Shown here in pieces: positions 7,910 through 16,443 of a DNA stretch of 62,145 nucleotides (position 1 is the first letter of the stretch; each line of letters starts with the position of its first letter). Source of the DNA: Kitasatospora aureofaciens (GTDB lineage: Bacteria; Actinomycetota; Actinomycetes; Streptomycetales; Streptomycetaceae); the NCBI RefSeq assembly GCF_019192735.1, contig NZ_JAHTKP010000045.1:1-62145 (forward strand), given 5' to 3'. The translations under genes and the position numbers were made by a program. The notes under the pieces are model-generated. The model was not told the origin of the DNA. It saw only the letters and a list, made by a program, of their open reading frames with translations, and made no database searches.

Positions 7910-8053
7910 GCCTTCTTCCGGCCGGGGCCGGCCTTCTTCCGTTCGGGGCCGGCCTTCTTCCGTTCGGGGCCGGCCTTCTTCCGTCCGGGGCCGGCCTTCT
8001 TCCGTTCGGGGCTTGCCTACTACCGTTCGAGCCCGGGTTTCCGTTCGAGCCCG
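7910..8053. repeat. 21-bp tandem repeat, six units plus a decayed one
   Basis: Head-to-tail units start at 7910, 7931, 7952, 7973, 7994 and 8015, and a shortened copy lies at 8036-8053. The consensus is GCCTTCTTCCGTTCGGGGCCG. Units 2 and 3 are identical and divergence rises towards the right. The array fills the gap between two convergent genes. The 21-bp unit keeps all frames open, which creates misleading long open frames here. Each unit junction contains GGCCGGCC, so transcripts could fold. Confidence 0.92.
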
Positions 8054-8082
8054 AAGGTTTCCGATCGGTGAAAACCGGCCGG

Positions 8083-8901
8083 TCAGTCCGCCCAGGCGCG
8101 CAGCGCGGCCAGGCGCTCCTGGAGCGGCTCGTACACGCCGGGGGCGGCGGCGACCGTCAGCTCGCCGTCCGGGCCCTGCCCCGGCCGGCCGCCGATCAGG
8201 GCGCCGGCCTCGGCGGCGATCAGGCAGCCCGCGGCCCGGTCCCAGGGGGCCAGGCCGCGCTCGTAGTAACCGTCCAGCCGCCCGGCGGCGACGTCGCACA
8301 GGTCCACCGCGGCGGCGCCGCCCCGGCGGACGTCCCGCACCTCGGGCATCAGCGCGAGCAGCACCTCGGCCTGCCGGACCCGCACCGCCTGGACGTAGTT
8401 GAAGCCGGTGCCGATCAGCGCCTGCCCCCACGGCGGGGCCTGGCGGGCCGAGATCGGCCGGCCGTCGAGGTGGGCACCCCGGCCGAGGACGGCGTGGAAC
8501 AGCTCGCCCCGCGCCGGGGCGTACACGACGCCGACGACCGCCCGGCCGTCCACCTCGGCGGCCACGCTCACGGCCCACGAGGGCAGCCCGTACAGGTAGT
8601 TGACCGTGCCGTCGAGCGGGTCGACGACCCAGCGCACCCCGCTGGTGCCGGCCCGCTCGGCGCCCTCCTCGCCGAGGTAGCCGTCCTCCGGGCGGCGTTC
8701 GGCGATCAGCTCCAGGACCAGCTTCTCGGAGGCGAGGTCCATCTCGGTGACCACGTCGACCGGGCTGCTCTTGGTGCCGGCCACGCCCAGGTCGGCGGGC
8801 CGGCCGTCGCGCAGCAGGGCGCCGGCCCGGCGGGCCGCGTCCAGGGCGATGTCAAGCAGGTCGTCGAGCAGCCGGTCGTCGGGCAGGGCGGGGCTGGGCA
8901 C
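8083..8901 (-). CDS. Inositol monophosphatase family protein
   Basis: Magnesium-dependent phosphatase of the FIG superfamily, 272 residues. Metal-binding motifs are visible in order: the EE pair in YLGEEGAE (about residue 75), DPLDGTVNY (about 92-100, the signature Asp-Pro-x-Asp-Gly-Thr), and APWDRAAG (about 216, second motif). Likely substrates are myo-inositol-1-phosphate or related sugar phosphates; inositol is needed for mycothiol and phosphatidylinositol in Actinobacteria. GTG 8901 has GGAGGAG 7 bases upstream. It follows the ferrochelatase gene by 23 bases on the same strand, so the two are probably co-transcribed. Confidence 0.9.
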   Translation of the reverse strand: MPSPALPDDRLLDDLLDIALDAARRAGALLRDGRPADLGVAGTKSSPVDVVTEMDLASEKLVLELIAERRPEDGYLGEEGAERAGTSGVRWVVDPLDGTVNYLYGLPSWAVSVAAEVDGRAVVGVVYAPARGELFHAVLGRGAHLDGRPISARQAPPWGQALIGTGFNYVQAVRVRQAEVLLALMPEVRDVRRGGAAAVDLCDVAAGRLDGYYERGLAPWDRAAGCLIAAEAGALIGGRPGQGPDGELTVAAAPGVYEPLQERLAALRAWAD

Positions 8902-8924
8902 GGGGGTTCTCCTCCGGGACGGGG

Positions 8925-10067
8925 TCAGCGCTCGGCGGCGGCCGGGCGGGGGGCGCGCGGGTTGGGGCAGCAGGCGACCGCGCACACGTCGTGGCTGGGG
9001 CCGAGCCGGCCGAGGGCGCAGCGGGTGACGCTCTCGCCACGCTCGGTGGCGGCCCGCTCCAGGACCAGCTCGCGCACGGCGGCGGTGAACCGCGGGTCGG
9101 CGCCGACGGTGGCGGCGCGGGCCACCGGCAGGCCGAGCTCGGCGGCCTTGGCGACGGCCTCGGTGTCGAGGTCGTACTTGACCTCCATGTGGTCGGAGAC
9201 GAAGCCGATCGGGACCATCACGACGGCCGGCGCCCCGTCGGCGTGCTGGGCCTCCAGGTGGTCGCAGATGTCCGGTTCCAGCCACGGGATGTGCGGGGCG
9301 CCGCTGCGGCTCTGGAACACCAGTTCCCAGGACCGGTCCGCGGCGCCGGTGCGCTCGGCGACGGCCTCGGCGATCAGCCGGGCGACGTCCAGGTGCTGGG
9401 CGACGTACGCGCCGCCGGGCCGGCCGCGGGCCGGGTCGTCCGGGGCGCCGGAGGTCTCGGCCATCGCGTCCGGGATGGAGTGGGTGGTGAACGCCAGCCG
9501 GGCGCCGGCCCGCACGTCGGCGGGCAGCTGCTCCAGGGCGGCGAGGGTGGCGTCGATCATCGGCTCGACGAAGCCGGGGTGGTTGTAGAAGTGCCGCAGC
9601 TTGTCGACCCGCAGCTCGGGGCTGCCTTCCTCGGCGAGGGTGGCCAGCGCGTCGGCGAGGTTCTCGCGGTACTGGCGGCAGCCGGAGTAGCCGGCGTAGG
9701 CGCTGGTGGCGAGGACGGCGATCCGGCGGTGCCCGTCGGCGGCCATCTCGCGCAGGGTGTCGACCAGGTAGGGCGCCCAGTTCCGGTTGCCCCAGTGGAC
9801 CGGCAGGTCCAGGCCGTGCTCGGCGAAGTCCTTGCGCAGCGCGGCCAGCAGCTCACGGTTCTGCTCGTTGATCGGACTCACGCCGCCGAACATGAAGTAG
9901 TGCTTGCCCACCTCCTTCAGCCGTTCCTTCGGGATTCCCCGGCCGCGGGTGACGTTCTCCAGGAACGGCACGACGTCCTCGGGGGCCTCGGGCCCGCCGA
10001 AGGAGAGCAGCAGGAGGGCGTCGTAGGGAGCGGCGCCGGAGAGGGAGGGTTTGCGCGCGTCGGGCAT
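8925..10067 (-). CDS. hemH: Ferrochelatase (coproporphyrin III ferrochelatase type)
   Basis: Inserts ferrous iron into a porphyrin late in haem synthesis. The 380 residues (ATG 10067, MPDARKPSLSG) begin with the family motif YDALLLLSFGGPEAPEDV and include TTHSIPDAM (about residue 195), whose His is the metal-delivery residue, and PIGFVSDHMEVKYDLD (about 290), whose Glu is conserved. Actinobacteria use the coproporphyrin-dependent pathway, so the product is more likely coprohaem (CpfC) than protohaem; this is family knowledge. A Cys-rich tail (CAVACCPN near the end) could bind an iron-sulphur cluster, as in some actinobacterial ferrochelatases. It is divergent from the MFS gene with 129 bases between. 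Confidence 0.92.
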   Translation of the reverse strand: MPDARKPSLSGAAPYDALLLLSFGGPEAPEDVVPFLENVTRGRGIPKERLKEVGKHYFMFGGVSPINEQNRELLAALRKDFAEHGLDLPVHWGNRNWAPYLVDTLREMAADGHRRIAVLATSAYAGYSGCRQYRENLADALATLAEEGSPELRVDKLRHFYNHPGFVEPMIDATLAALEQLPADVRAGARLAFTTHSIPDAMAETSGAPDDPARGRPGGAYVAQHLDVARLIAEAVAERTGAADRSWELVFQSRSGAPHIPWLEPDICDHLEAQHADGAPAVVMVPIGFVSDHMEVKYDLDTEAVAKAAELGLPVARAATVGADPRFTAAVRELVLERAATERGESVTRCALGRLGPSHDVCAVACCPNPRAPRPAAAER

Positions 10068-10196
10068 GGCACCGATCCTGCCATTGAGGGGCCGGGTGCC
10101 GTCGCCGGGGCCGCGAGGGTGTCCGGAAAATACCGTTTGCCAAGGTACGTAAGCTGTGTTCACGACCTACGTTCCTTACCCCCACGGAGTTCCCCC

Positions 10197-11453
10197 GTGC
10201 TGTCCAGCTACCGCCAGATCTTCGCCGCACCCGGCACGCTGGCCTTCTCCTCCGCCGGGTTCATAGCCCGCCTGCCGATCTCCATGACGGGCATCGGCAT
10301 CGTCACGATGCTCTCCCAGCTGAAGGGGTCGTACGGGGTGGCGGGCGCGGTCTCGGCGACGCTGGCGATCGCCGCGGCGGCGCTCGGCCCGGCGGTCTCC
10401 TGGCTGGTCGACCGGCGCGGACAGCGCCGCGTCGCCATCCCCGCCGCCGCGCTCACCGTCGTCTTCGCGGCCGGGCTGCTGCTCTGCGCGCACTTCGACG
10501 CGCCGACCTGGACGCTCTTCCTGTTCGCCATCGGGATGGGCGTGATGCCCAGCGCGGGCGCCATGGTCCGCGCCCGCTGGGCCCAGCTGTACCGGAAGGA
10601 ACCGGCCAAGCTGCACACCGCCTACTCCTTCGAGGCGGTGGTCGACGAGTTCTGCTTCATCGTCGGCCCGATCCTCGCCGTCGGCCTGGCCACCACCGTC
10701 TTCCCCGAGTCCGGCGTGCTCGCCGCCGCCGTCGCACTCACCGTCGGCATCGCCCTGTTCACCGCCCAGCGCCGCACCGAGCCGCCGGTCCACCCGGCCG
10801 CAACCCGCGGCGGCGGCAGCGCCATCGTCAACGGCGGCCTGATCGTCCTGGTGCTCACCTTCATCGCCACCGGTGCGATCTTCGGCTCGGTCGAGATCGT
10901 CACCGTCGCGTTCGCCGATGCCCAGGGCCACAAGGGACTTGCCGCGATCATCCTCGCCGTGTGGGCGCTCGGCTCGGGCCTGGCCGGCATGGTCTACGGC
11001 GCGCTCAGGCTCAGGAGCCCGCTCTCCACCCGCTTCTTCGCCGGCGTGCTGATGATGGCGCTCAGCATGGTCCCGATCCTGCTCGTCGCCTCCACCGTGC
11101 ACGGCCTCGGCGGCCTGCTCGCGGCCGGCGGCGCCCTGCTGGCCGCCGGCGTCGCCATCTCCCCCACCCTGATCTCCGCGATGGCCCTGGTCGAGCGGCT
11201 CGTCCCGGCCGCCCAGCTCACCGAGGGCATGGCCTGGACCACCACCGGGCTCGCCCTCGGCGTGGCCTTCGGCTCCTCGACCGCCGGCTGGGTGATCGAC
11301 GCCTCCGGAGCCGCCGCCGGGTACTGGGTGCCGCTGGTCGCCGGGGCGTTCGGCGTCCTGGTCGCCCTGATCGGCCTGCGCCGCCTGCGGGCCGGCGACC
11401 CCGCCCCCGAGGCCGGACAGGCCGCCGCCGAACCCGTAGACCTCGAACGGTGA
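10197..11453 (+). CDS. MFS transporter
   Basis: A 12-helix major facilitator of 418 residues. The loop between helices 2 and 3 carries a degenerate motif A (WLVDRRGQRR), and helices 4-5 include the segment MPSAGAMVRARWAQLY. It most resembles small drug- or sugar-efflux MFS proteins; the substrate cannot be read from sequence. I chose GTG 10197 (VLSSYRQIFAAPG), with GGAG 8 bases upstream; longer frames run antisense through the ferrochelatase gene. The 129-base divergent spacer contains AAGGTACGTAAG and CTACGTTCCTTACC, a loose inverted arrangement that may be an operator. Confidence 0.87.
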   Translation: MLSSYRQIFAAPGTLAFSSAGFIARLPISMTGIGIVTMLSQLKGSYGVAGAVSATLAIAAAALGPAVSWLVDRRGQRRVAIPAAALTVVFAAGLLLCAHFDAPTWTLFLFAIGMGVMPSAGAMVRARWAQLYRKEPAKLHTAYSFEAVVDEFCFIVGPILAVGLATTVFPESGVLAAAVALTVGIALFTAQRRTEPPVHPAATRGGGSAIVNGGLIVLVLTFIATGAIFGSVEIVTVAFADAQGHKGLAAIILAVWALGSGLAGMVYGALRLRSPLSTRFFAGVLMMALSMVPILLVASTVHGLGGLLAAGGALLAAGVAISPTLISAMALVERLVPAAQLTEGMAWTTTGLALGVAFGSSTAGWVIDASGAAAGYWVPLVAGAFGVLVALIGLRRLRAGDPAPEAGQAAAEPVDLER

Positions 11454-11469
11454 ACTGACTACTCTCCTC

Positions 11470-11499
11470 CCTACTCGCGGGGGCCTACCCGCGGGTAGG
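11470..11499 (+). terminator. Hairpin between the MFS and lactone oxidase genes
   Basis: CCTACTCGCGG (11470-11480) pairs with CCGCGGGTAGG (11489-11499) through one T-G wobble, with an 8-base loop. It lies 17 bases past the MFS stop. Confidence 0.75.
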
Positions 11500-11580
11500 G
11501 GGCCGCGCCCCCTCGACGGGCGGCCCCCACCGCCCCGGACCCCGCCGACCCCGTTCGGCCACGGAGCAGGAGGCAGCGCA

Positions 11581-12903
11581 ATGCCCCAGGCCAGTACCGC
11601 GACCCCCACCCGCTGGACCAACTGGGCCGGCAACCAGAGCGCCCGCCCCGCCCGGGCGGCCACGCCCGGCACCGCGGAGGAACTGGCCAGAGAGATCCTG
11701 CGCGCCGCCGACCAGGGCCGCACCGTCAAGGCCGTCGGCTCCGGCCACTCCTTCACCGCCATCGCCTCCGCCGGCGACGGCGTCCAGATCCGCCCCCACG
11801 CCCTCACCGCCGTCCGCGAGATCGACCGCGAGGCCGGCACCGTCACCGTCGAGTCCGGCCTCCCGCTGCACCGGCTCAACCGGCTCCTCGCCGCCGAGGG
11901 CCTCTCCCTCACCAACATGGGCGACATCGAGGTCCAGACCATCGCGGGCGCCACCAGCACCGGCACCCACGGCACCGGCCGCGACTCCGGCTCGCTCGCC
12001 GCCCAGATCCGCGCCCTGGAGATCGTCCTCGCCGACGGCACCGTCCGGCACTGCTCCCCCACCGAGCATCCCCGGCTCTTCCAGGGCGCCCGACTCGGCC
12101 TCGGCGCGCTCGGCGTGATCACCGCGCTCACCCTCGCCGTCGAACCGGCCTTCCTGCTCACCGCGCACGAGCAGCCGATGCGCTTCGACGAGGTGCTCGA
12201 CCGCCTCGACGACCTCACCGCCGTCAACGAGCACTTCGAGTTCTACTGGTTCCCGCACACCGACCGCTGCAGCACCAAGCGCAACAACCGCAGCCAGGGC
12301 CCGGCCGCCCCGCTGCCCCGGTTCAAGGGGTGGCTGGAGGACGACTTCCTCTCCAACACCGTGTGGGAGGGCGCCTGCCGGGTCGGCCGCCGCTTCCCCG
12401 GCAGCATCCCCACCATCGCCTCGCTGGCCAGCCGCGCCTGGTCCGACCGCAGCTACACCGACACCGCGCACAAGGTGTTCACCAGCCCGCGCAAGGTCCG
12501 CTTCGTCGAGATGGAGTACGCGGTGCCGCGCGAGGAGGTCGCCGAGGTGCTGCGTGAGCTGAAGGCGCTGATCGAACGGTCCGACTGGCGGATCAGCTTC
12601 CCGGTGGAGGTCCGCTTCGCCCCCGCCGACGACCTCTGGCTCTCCACCGCCTCCGGCCGCGACAGCGCCTACATCGCCGTCCACCTCTACCGGGGCACCC
12701 ACGACCAGGGCTACTTCACCGGCGTGGAGCAGCTGATGACCGCCCACCGCGGCCGCCCCCACTGGGGCAAGCTGCACACCCGCGACGCCGAGTACCTCGC
12801 CGGCGTCTACCCGCACTTCGCCGACTTCACCGCGCTGCGCGACGAGGTCGACCCGCAGCGCGTCTTCGGCAACGCCTACCTGCGCCGGGTCCTCGGCGCC
12901 TAG
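11581..12903 (+). CDS. FAD-linked D-arabinono-1,4-lactone oxidase family protein
   Basis: A VAO-fold flavoprotein of 440 residues. The FAD-binding domain has GSGHSFT at about 53-59, where the His is the residue that binds FAD covalently in this family, and TSTGTHGTGR near 124-133. The C-terminal ALO domain ends with the family signature HWGKLHT (about 397) and the PQRVFGNAYLRR tail. Relatives oxidise lactones or alditols (L-gulonolactone, arabinonolactone, xylitol) with oxygen, giving hydrogen peroxide; the true substrate is unknown. ATG 11581 follows GGAGCAGGAGG. Its stop overlaps the stop of the convergent membrane-protein gene by 4 bases. Confidence 0.9.
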   Translation: MPQASTATPTRWTNWAGNQSARPARAATPGTAEELAREILRAADQGRTVKAVGSGHSFTAIASAGDGVQIRPHALTAVREIDREAGTVTVESGLPLHRLNRLLAAEGLSLTNMGDIEVQTIAGATSTGTHGTGRDSGSLAAQIRALEIVLADGTVRHCSPTEHPRLFQGARLGLGALGVITALTLAVEPAFLLTAHEQPMRFDEVLDRLDDLTAVNEHFEFYWFPHTDRCSTKRNNRSQGPAAPLPRFKGWLEDDFLSNTVWEGACRVGRRFPGSIPTIASLASRAWSDRSYTDTAHKVFTSPRKVRFVEMEYAVPREEVAEVLRELKALIERSDWRISFPVEVRFAPADDLWLSTASGRDSAYIAVHLYRGTHDQGYFTGVEQLMTAHRGRPHWGKLHTRDAEYLAGVYPHFADFTALRDEVDPQRVFGNAYLRRVLGA

Positions 12904-13760
12904 CCGGCAGGGGTCTGGGCGGGCGGCTGCGGGGCCACCGACGCCGGGGCCTGGCTCGGGTCGGGCGACTGCGACGTCGACCCGCCGGTCGGCTGCCCGC
13001 CGCCCGCCGACGGGGACACGCCGGACGTGGGCGTCGCGCTTCCGCTCGGGCTCGGGTCCGGGCTCGGCTTCGCCGAGGGCGAGGCCGTGCCGCCCTGGTC
13101 GCCGGTCCCACTGCTCGGGCTGGTGCTCGGCTCCGGCCGCGGCTTCGTCGTCGCCGCGGCCGAGGCACCGTCCGACGGCAACCCGCCCGGCTCGTGCCCG
13201 CCACCGGACGGACGGCCCGCGGGCTCCTCGGCCGGCGGCGTCGACCTCGGGCTCACCGTGCCGCCCAGCGAGGTGCCACTGCCCGACGTCCCCGTCACCG
13301 TCGCCGACACCGGCTGCCCAGTGGCCAGTTCGAACGCGACGATCGGCGTCATCGCCAGCACGAACACCAGCCCCGACACCGCCGCGTACGTCCTCCACGT
13401 CCACCGCCGACGCGCTCGGACCACCTGCGGCTCGTTCCACTCCGAAGAGATCACCGACGGGCCGACCGGATCCGTCGGCACCTGGCGCAGCCCGTTCACC
13501 GTCTGGCCCGGCCCGCGGTCCACCGCGTCGCGCAGCTGCTCGCCGGTGCGCCTGAAGATGTGCTGGAACACCGCACCGCCCGTGGTGGCCCCGACACTCA
13601 CCACCGCCGCGCCCAGGATCGAGCCGTAGACGCCGAGTTCGGAGGCGAGCACCGCCCCGACCACCGCGGCCAGCGCACTCGCCGCGACCTGAGCCACACT
13701 CAGATCTATGCGCTTGCGCTCGTCCTTGCCGCCCTCCTCGGCGGGGCTCAACTCCGGCAT
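12900..13760 (-). CDS. Membrane protein with Ser/Pro-rich extracytoplasmic tail
   Basis: The product (286 residues) has a cytoplasmic N-terminus, two adjacent hydrophobic helices (about 24-60, rich in Ala, Gly and Val), a cytoplasmic or linker region to about residue 120, a third helix (about 127-145, TYAAVSGLVFVLAMTPIVAF) and then about 140 residues almost wholly Ser, Pro, Thr and Gly, typical of a wall-spanning stalk. I chose ATG 13760 because GAGGG is 6 bases upstream; the ATG two codons earlier directly abuts that site. It is divergent from sepH. I do not recognise a named family, but similar proteins sit beside sepH in Streptomyces as far as I recall. Confidence 0.8.
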   Translation of the reverse strand: MPELSPAEEGGKDERKRIDLSVAQVAASALAAVVGAVLASELGVYGSILGAAVVSVGATTGGAVFQHIFRRTGEQLRDAVDRGPGQTVNGLRQVPTDPVGPSVISSEWNEPQVVRARRRWTWRTYAAVSGLVFVLAMTPIVAFELATGQPVSATVTGTSGSGTSLGGTVSPRSTPPAEEPAGRPSGGGHEPGGLPSDGASAAATTKPRPEPSTSPSSGTGDQGGTASPSAKPSPDPSPSGSATPTSGVSPSAGGGQPTGGSTSQSPDPSQAPASVAPQPPAQTPAG

Positions 13761-14311
13761 CAACATCCCTCGGTTCGTACGACGGCTCTTCGAACAAGAC
13801 ACTCCATCTTGCCCAAAGAAGGACACAAGGGACGAAAATGCGGTTCTCCGCTCCCGGTTTATGTGAAGATGATCACCGTTCATCCGACGATGGTCCGCCC
13901 TCACGGGCGCGTGCTCTTGAGATTCCCGTGAATCGCGGGAGACTTGAGCGGCGAGCCGCCCCTTCGGATGCCACGAATGGAGTACTGTTCGTAAAGCCTG
14001 AGCCTTGGGTCGACTTGTCGACTGCGCCTTCACCGGCAGCTTGACGAAGAGCCACGAAACAGGCACGCACGGCGACGCCCGTCCCGGATCGTCGCGATTC
14101 ACTGCGCGTGCGAGGACGGCCGGGACACCCAGGCGCGACGTCGACCGATGACGTGGCAAAAAGGCAACCGTGCCACAGCGGCGTGGGCGGGCATAAGCCC
14201 GACACGCCGGGGAACTCAGCAAGGTTGTGGCCAGTCGCGAGCGGGCAGGCCACACTCAGTACGGGAGCAGCGACGCAGGTGACGTCGGCAGGCACCACCC
14301 GGGAGGTAACC
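13761..14311. other. Divergent regulatory region upstream of sepH
   Basis: About 550 bases with no supported gene and lower GC at 13800-13930. It contains GTCGAC-TT-GTCGAC (14009-14022). The leader before sepH has nested inverted repeats: GTGGCA (14153-14158) with TGCCAC (14171-14176), then GGCGTG (14180-14185) with CACGCC (14203-14208) enclosing GGGC-ATAA-GCCC (14189-14200). These could fold into a structured 5' untranslated region. I cannot match them to a known riboswitch. Confidence 0.5.
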
Positions 14312-15355
14312 GTGCCCGAACTGCGGGTTGTGGCCGTCAGCAACGACGGCACACGGCTGGTGCTCAAGGCTGCCGACAGCACGGAGTACACCCTCCCCAT
14401 CGACGAGCGGCTGCGCGCCGCCATCCGCGGCGACCGGCCACGCCTCGGCCAGATCGAGATCGAGGTCGAGAGCCACCTCCGCCCCCGGGACATCCAGGCG
14501 CGGATACGAGCCGGTGCCTCCGCCGAGGAGGTCGCCCAGGCCGCCGGCATCTCCGTCGACCGGGTCCGTCGCTTCGAGGGCCCCGTCCTCGCCGAACGCG
14601 CCTTCATGGCCGAGCGCGCCCGCAAGACCGCCATCCGCCGCAACGGCGAGTCCACCGGCCCGCAGCTCGGCGAGGCCGTCGCCGAGCGGCTCGCGCTGCG
14701 CGGCGCCGAGAAGGACACCGAACGCTGGGACTCCTGGCGGCGCGACGACGGCACGTGGGAGGTCATCCTCTCCTACCGGGCCGACGGCGAGGGCCGCAGC
14801 GCCTCGTGGACGTACGACCCGCCCCGGCGCCTGGTCCAGCCCAACGACGACGAGGCCCGCGCGCTGATCGGCGAGAACGTCGAGCGCGAGGAGGAGTCGG
14901 TCTTCCCGTTCATCCCGCGGATCGCCCGGCTCCCCCAGGACCGGCCGCCCCGCCCGATGATCGACCGGCCCTCCGCCGACCGCATCATGTCGGCCCGCGA
15001 ACTCCGCGAGTCGCGCGAAGCCACCGCCGACGCCAGGGACTCGCTGACCAGCCTGCTCGACGTGGTCCCCGCCTTCCGCGGAGACCTCGCCGTCGGCCCC
15101 GCCCCGATCGAGCCGGTGCCCGCCGAGGTCGCCGAGGAGAGCGAGGAGCCGGCCGCCGCCGCGGCGCCCGCCGTCGGCGCGGGCTCGGCGTACGCGGACA
15201 TCCTGATGCCGCGCGCCGTCGCCCCGCACCGCGAGCGCCTGGTCGGCACCACCGACCGGCAGGCCGAGGCGGACGGCGTCCGGCCCGGCCGCCGGGCCAC
15301 CGTGCCCAGCTGGGACGAGATCGTCTTCGGCAGCCGGCGCAAGAAGCAGGAGTAG
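14312..15355 (+). CDS. sepH: Septation protein SepH (DUF3071)
   Basis: A 347-residue actinobacterial cell-division regulator. In Streptomyces SepH binds FtsZ and stimulates filament and Z-ring formation in sporulation and vegetative septation. The N-terminal DUF3071 domain (about 1-170) contains a helix-turn-helix-like stretch (RPRDIQARIRAGASAEEVAQ onwards, about 55-90) and a conserved ERWDSWRRDDGTWEV segment (about 136). The C-terminal half is variable, acidic and Ala-rich, and ends in the conserved short motif PSWDEIVFGSRRKKQE, which is basic at its end. GTG 14312 has GGAGG 5 bases upstream. It is convergent with the sulfurtransferase gene across a 21-bp hairpin. Confidence 0.92.
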   Translation: MPELRVVAVSNDGTRLVLKAADSTEYTLPIDERLRAAIRGDRPRLGQIEIEVESHLRPRDIQARIRAGASAEEVAQAAGISVDRVRRFEGPVLAERAFMAERARKTAIRRNGESTGPQLGEAVAERLALRGAEKDTERWDSWRRDDGTWEVILSYRADGEGRSASWTYDPPRRLVQPNDDEARALIGENVEREEESVFPFIPRIARLPQDRPPRPMIDRPSADRIMSARELRESREATADARDSLTSLLDVVPAFRGDLAVGPAPIEPVPAEVAEESEEPAAAAAPAVGAGSAYADILMPRAVAPHRERLVGTTDRQAEADGVRPGRRATVPSWDEIVFGSRRKKQE

Positions 15356-15360
15356 TCGTC

Positions 15361-15405
15361 CACGTCGAAGGGGCGGGAGGCCCGGCCTCCCGCCCCTTCG
15401 ACGTG
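15361..15405. terminator. Perfect 21-bp bidirectional terminator
   Basis: Bases 15361-15381 are the exact reverse complement of 15385-15405, with a 3-base CCG loop. The hairpin begins 5 bases after the sepH stop and ends 7 bases before the stop of the convergent sulfurtransferase gene, so it serves both. Confidence 0.93.
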
Positions 15406-15412
15406 CCCGGGC

Positions 15413-16288
15413 TCAGCCCGGCTGGTCGGTCACCGCCACCGGGCGGCTCGCGTCGCTCGACCACTCGCTCCACGAACCCGGGTACAGCGTGGCCGGCAGG
15501 CCCGCCGCCTCCAGCGCCAGGATCTGGTGCGCCGCCGTCACCCCCGAGCCGCAGTACACCGCCGTCTCCCGCTCACCCGCGCCCAGCGCCCGGAACCGCG
15601 CCGCCAGCTCCGCGGCCGGCCGGAACCTCCCGTCCGGGCCGACGTTCTCGCTGGTCGGCGCCGAGACCGCGCCCGGAATGTGCCCGGCCCGCGGGTCGAC
15701 CGGCTCGGTCTCGCCCCGGTACCGCTCCCCCGACCTGGCGTCCAGCAGCAGACCGCTGCGCGCCCAGGCCGCCGCGCCGTCCGCGTCGACCGTCGGCAGC
15801 TGACCCGGGGCCGGCTTGAAGTCGCCCTCCTCCGGCGCCGGCACCTCGGCCGTCACCGGCAGCCCGGCCGCCAGCCACGCCGCGTACCCGCCGTCCAGCA
15901 CCCGGACGTCCAGGTGCCCGGCCCAGCGCAGCAGCCACCACGCGCGCGCCGCCGACAGCGACGGCCCGCCGTCGTAGACCACGACCGGGCGGTCGGCACC
16001 GACTCCGAAGCGGCGCATCGCCGCGCCGAACCGCTCCGGGTCCGGCAGCGGATGGCGACCGCCCTGCCCGGGCGCGCCGGGCGGGGCCGCGAGATCCCGG
16101 TCCAGGTCGACGAAGTGGGCGCCGGGCAGATGCCCCTCCCGGTACTCCTCGGCCGCGGTCGGGCCGGACGCGGCGGCACCGACGAGCTGGTAGCGCACGT
16201 CCAGCAGCACCGGCGGACGCGCGGAGGCGAGCGCCTCCCGCAGCTCGGCCGCGGAGATCAGCGGGGAACCCTCGTTGTAGGTGGTCAT
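15413..16288 (-). CDS. Sulfurtransferase, 3-mercaptopyruvate type
   Basis: Two tandem rhodanese domains (about 9-145 and 165-285) in 291 residues; only the second carries the catalytic cysteine, Cys246 in YCGSGVTA. The loop CGSGVTA is that of 3-mercaptopyruvate sulfurtransferases (SseA), whereas thiosulfate-specific enzymes usually have a basic residue in the loop, so I favour mercaptopyruvate as donor. It would make a protein persulfide and pass sulfur to thiolation or cyanide detoxification. ATG 16288 is the likely start; ATG 16297 is equally possible because neither has a strong ribosome site. Confidence 0.88.
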   Translation of the reverse strand: MTTYNEGSPLISAAELREALASARPPVLLDVRYQLVGAAASGPTAAEEYREGHLPGAHFVDLDRDLAAPPGAPGQGGRHPLPDPERFGAAMRRFGVGADRPVVVYDGGPSLSAARAWWLLRWAGHLDVRVLDGGYAAWLAAGLPVTAEVPAPEEGDFKPAPGQLPTVDADGAAAWARSGLLLDARSGERYRGETEPVDPRAGHIPGAVSAPTSENVGPDGRFRPAAELAARFRALGAGERETAVYCGSGVTAAHQILALEAAGLPATLYPGSWSEWSSDASRPVAVTDQPG

Positions 16289-16443
16289 GGCGGACATTCT
16301 CGCGCAGCACGGCCGAACCGCCGCTCTTTGTGCGGTCTTTGCCGGATATTCCGCGCGGCCCGAGGGTTCGGTACGCGCCGGAGTGGAAGCATCACCCTCG
16401 CGTGCGCAATCCCGTGCGCCAACCGCCTGTGAGGAGGCCCGCA

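Noticed and set aside
7910..8053. CRISPR array
   Set aside because: Units are directly adjacent with no spacers and no cas genes are present.
14153..14208. Cobalamin or c-di-AMP riboswitch before sepH
   Set aside because: The conserved core boxes of those classes are not visible; only generic hairpins are.
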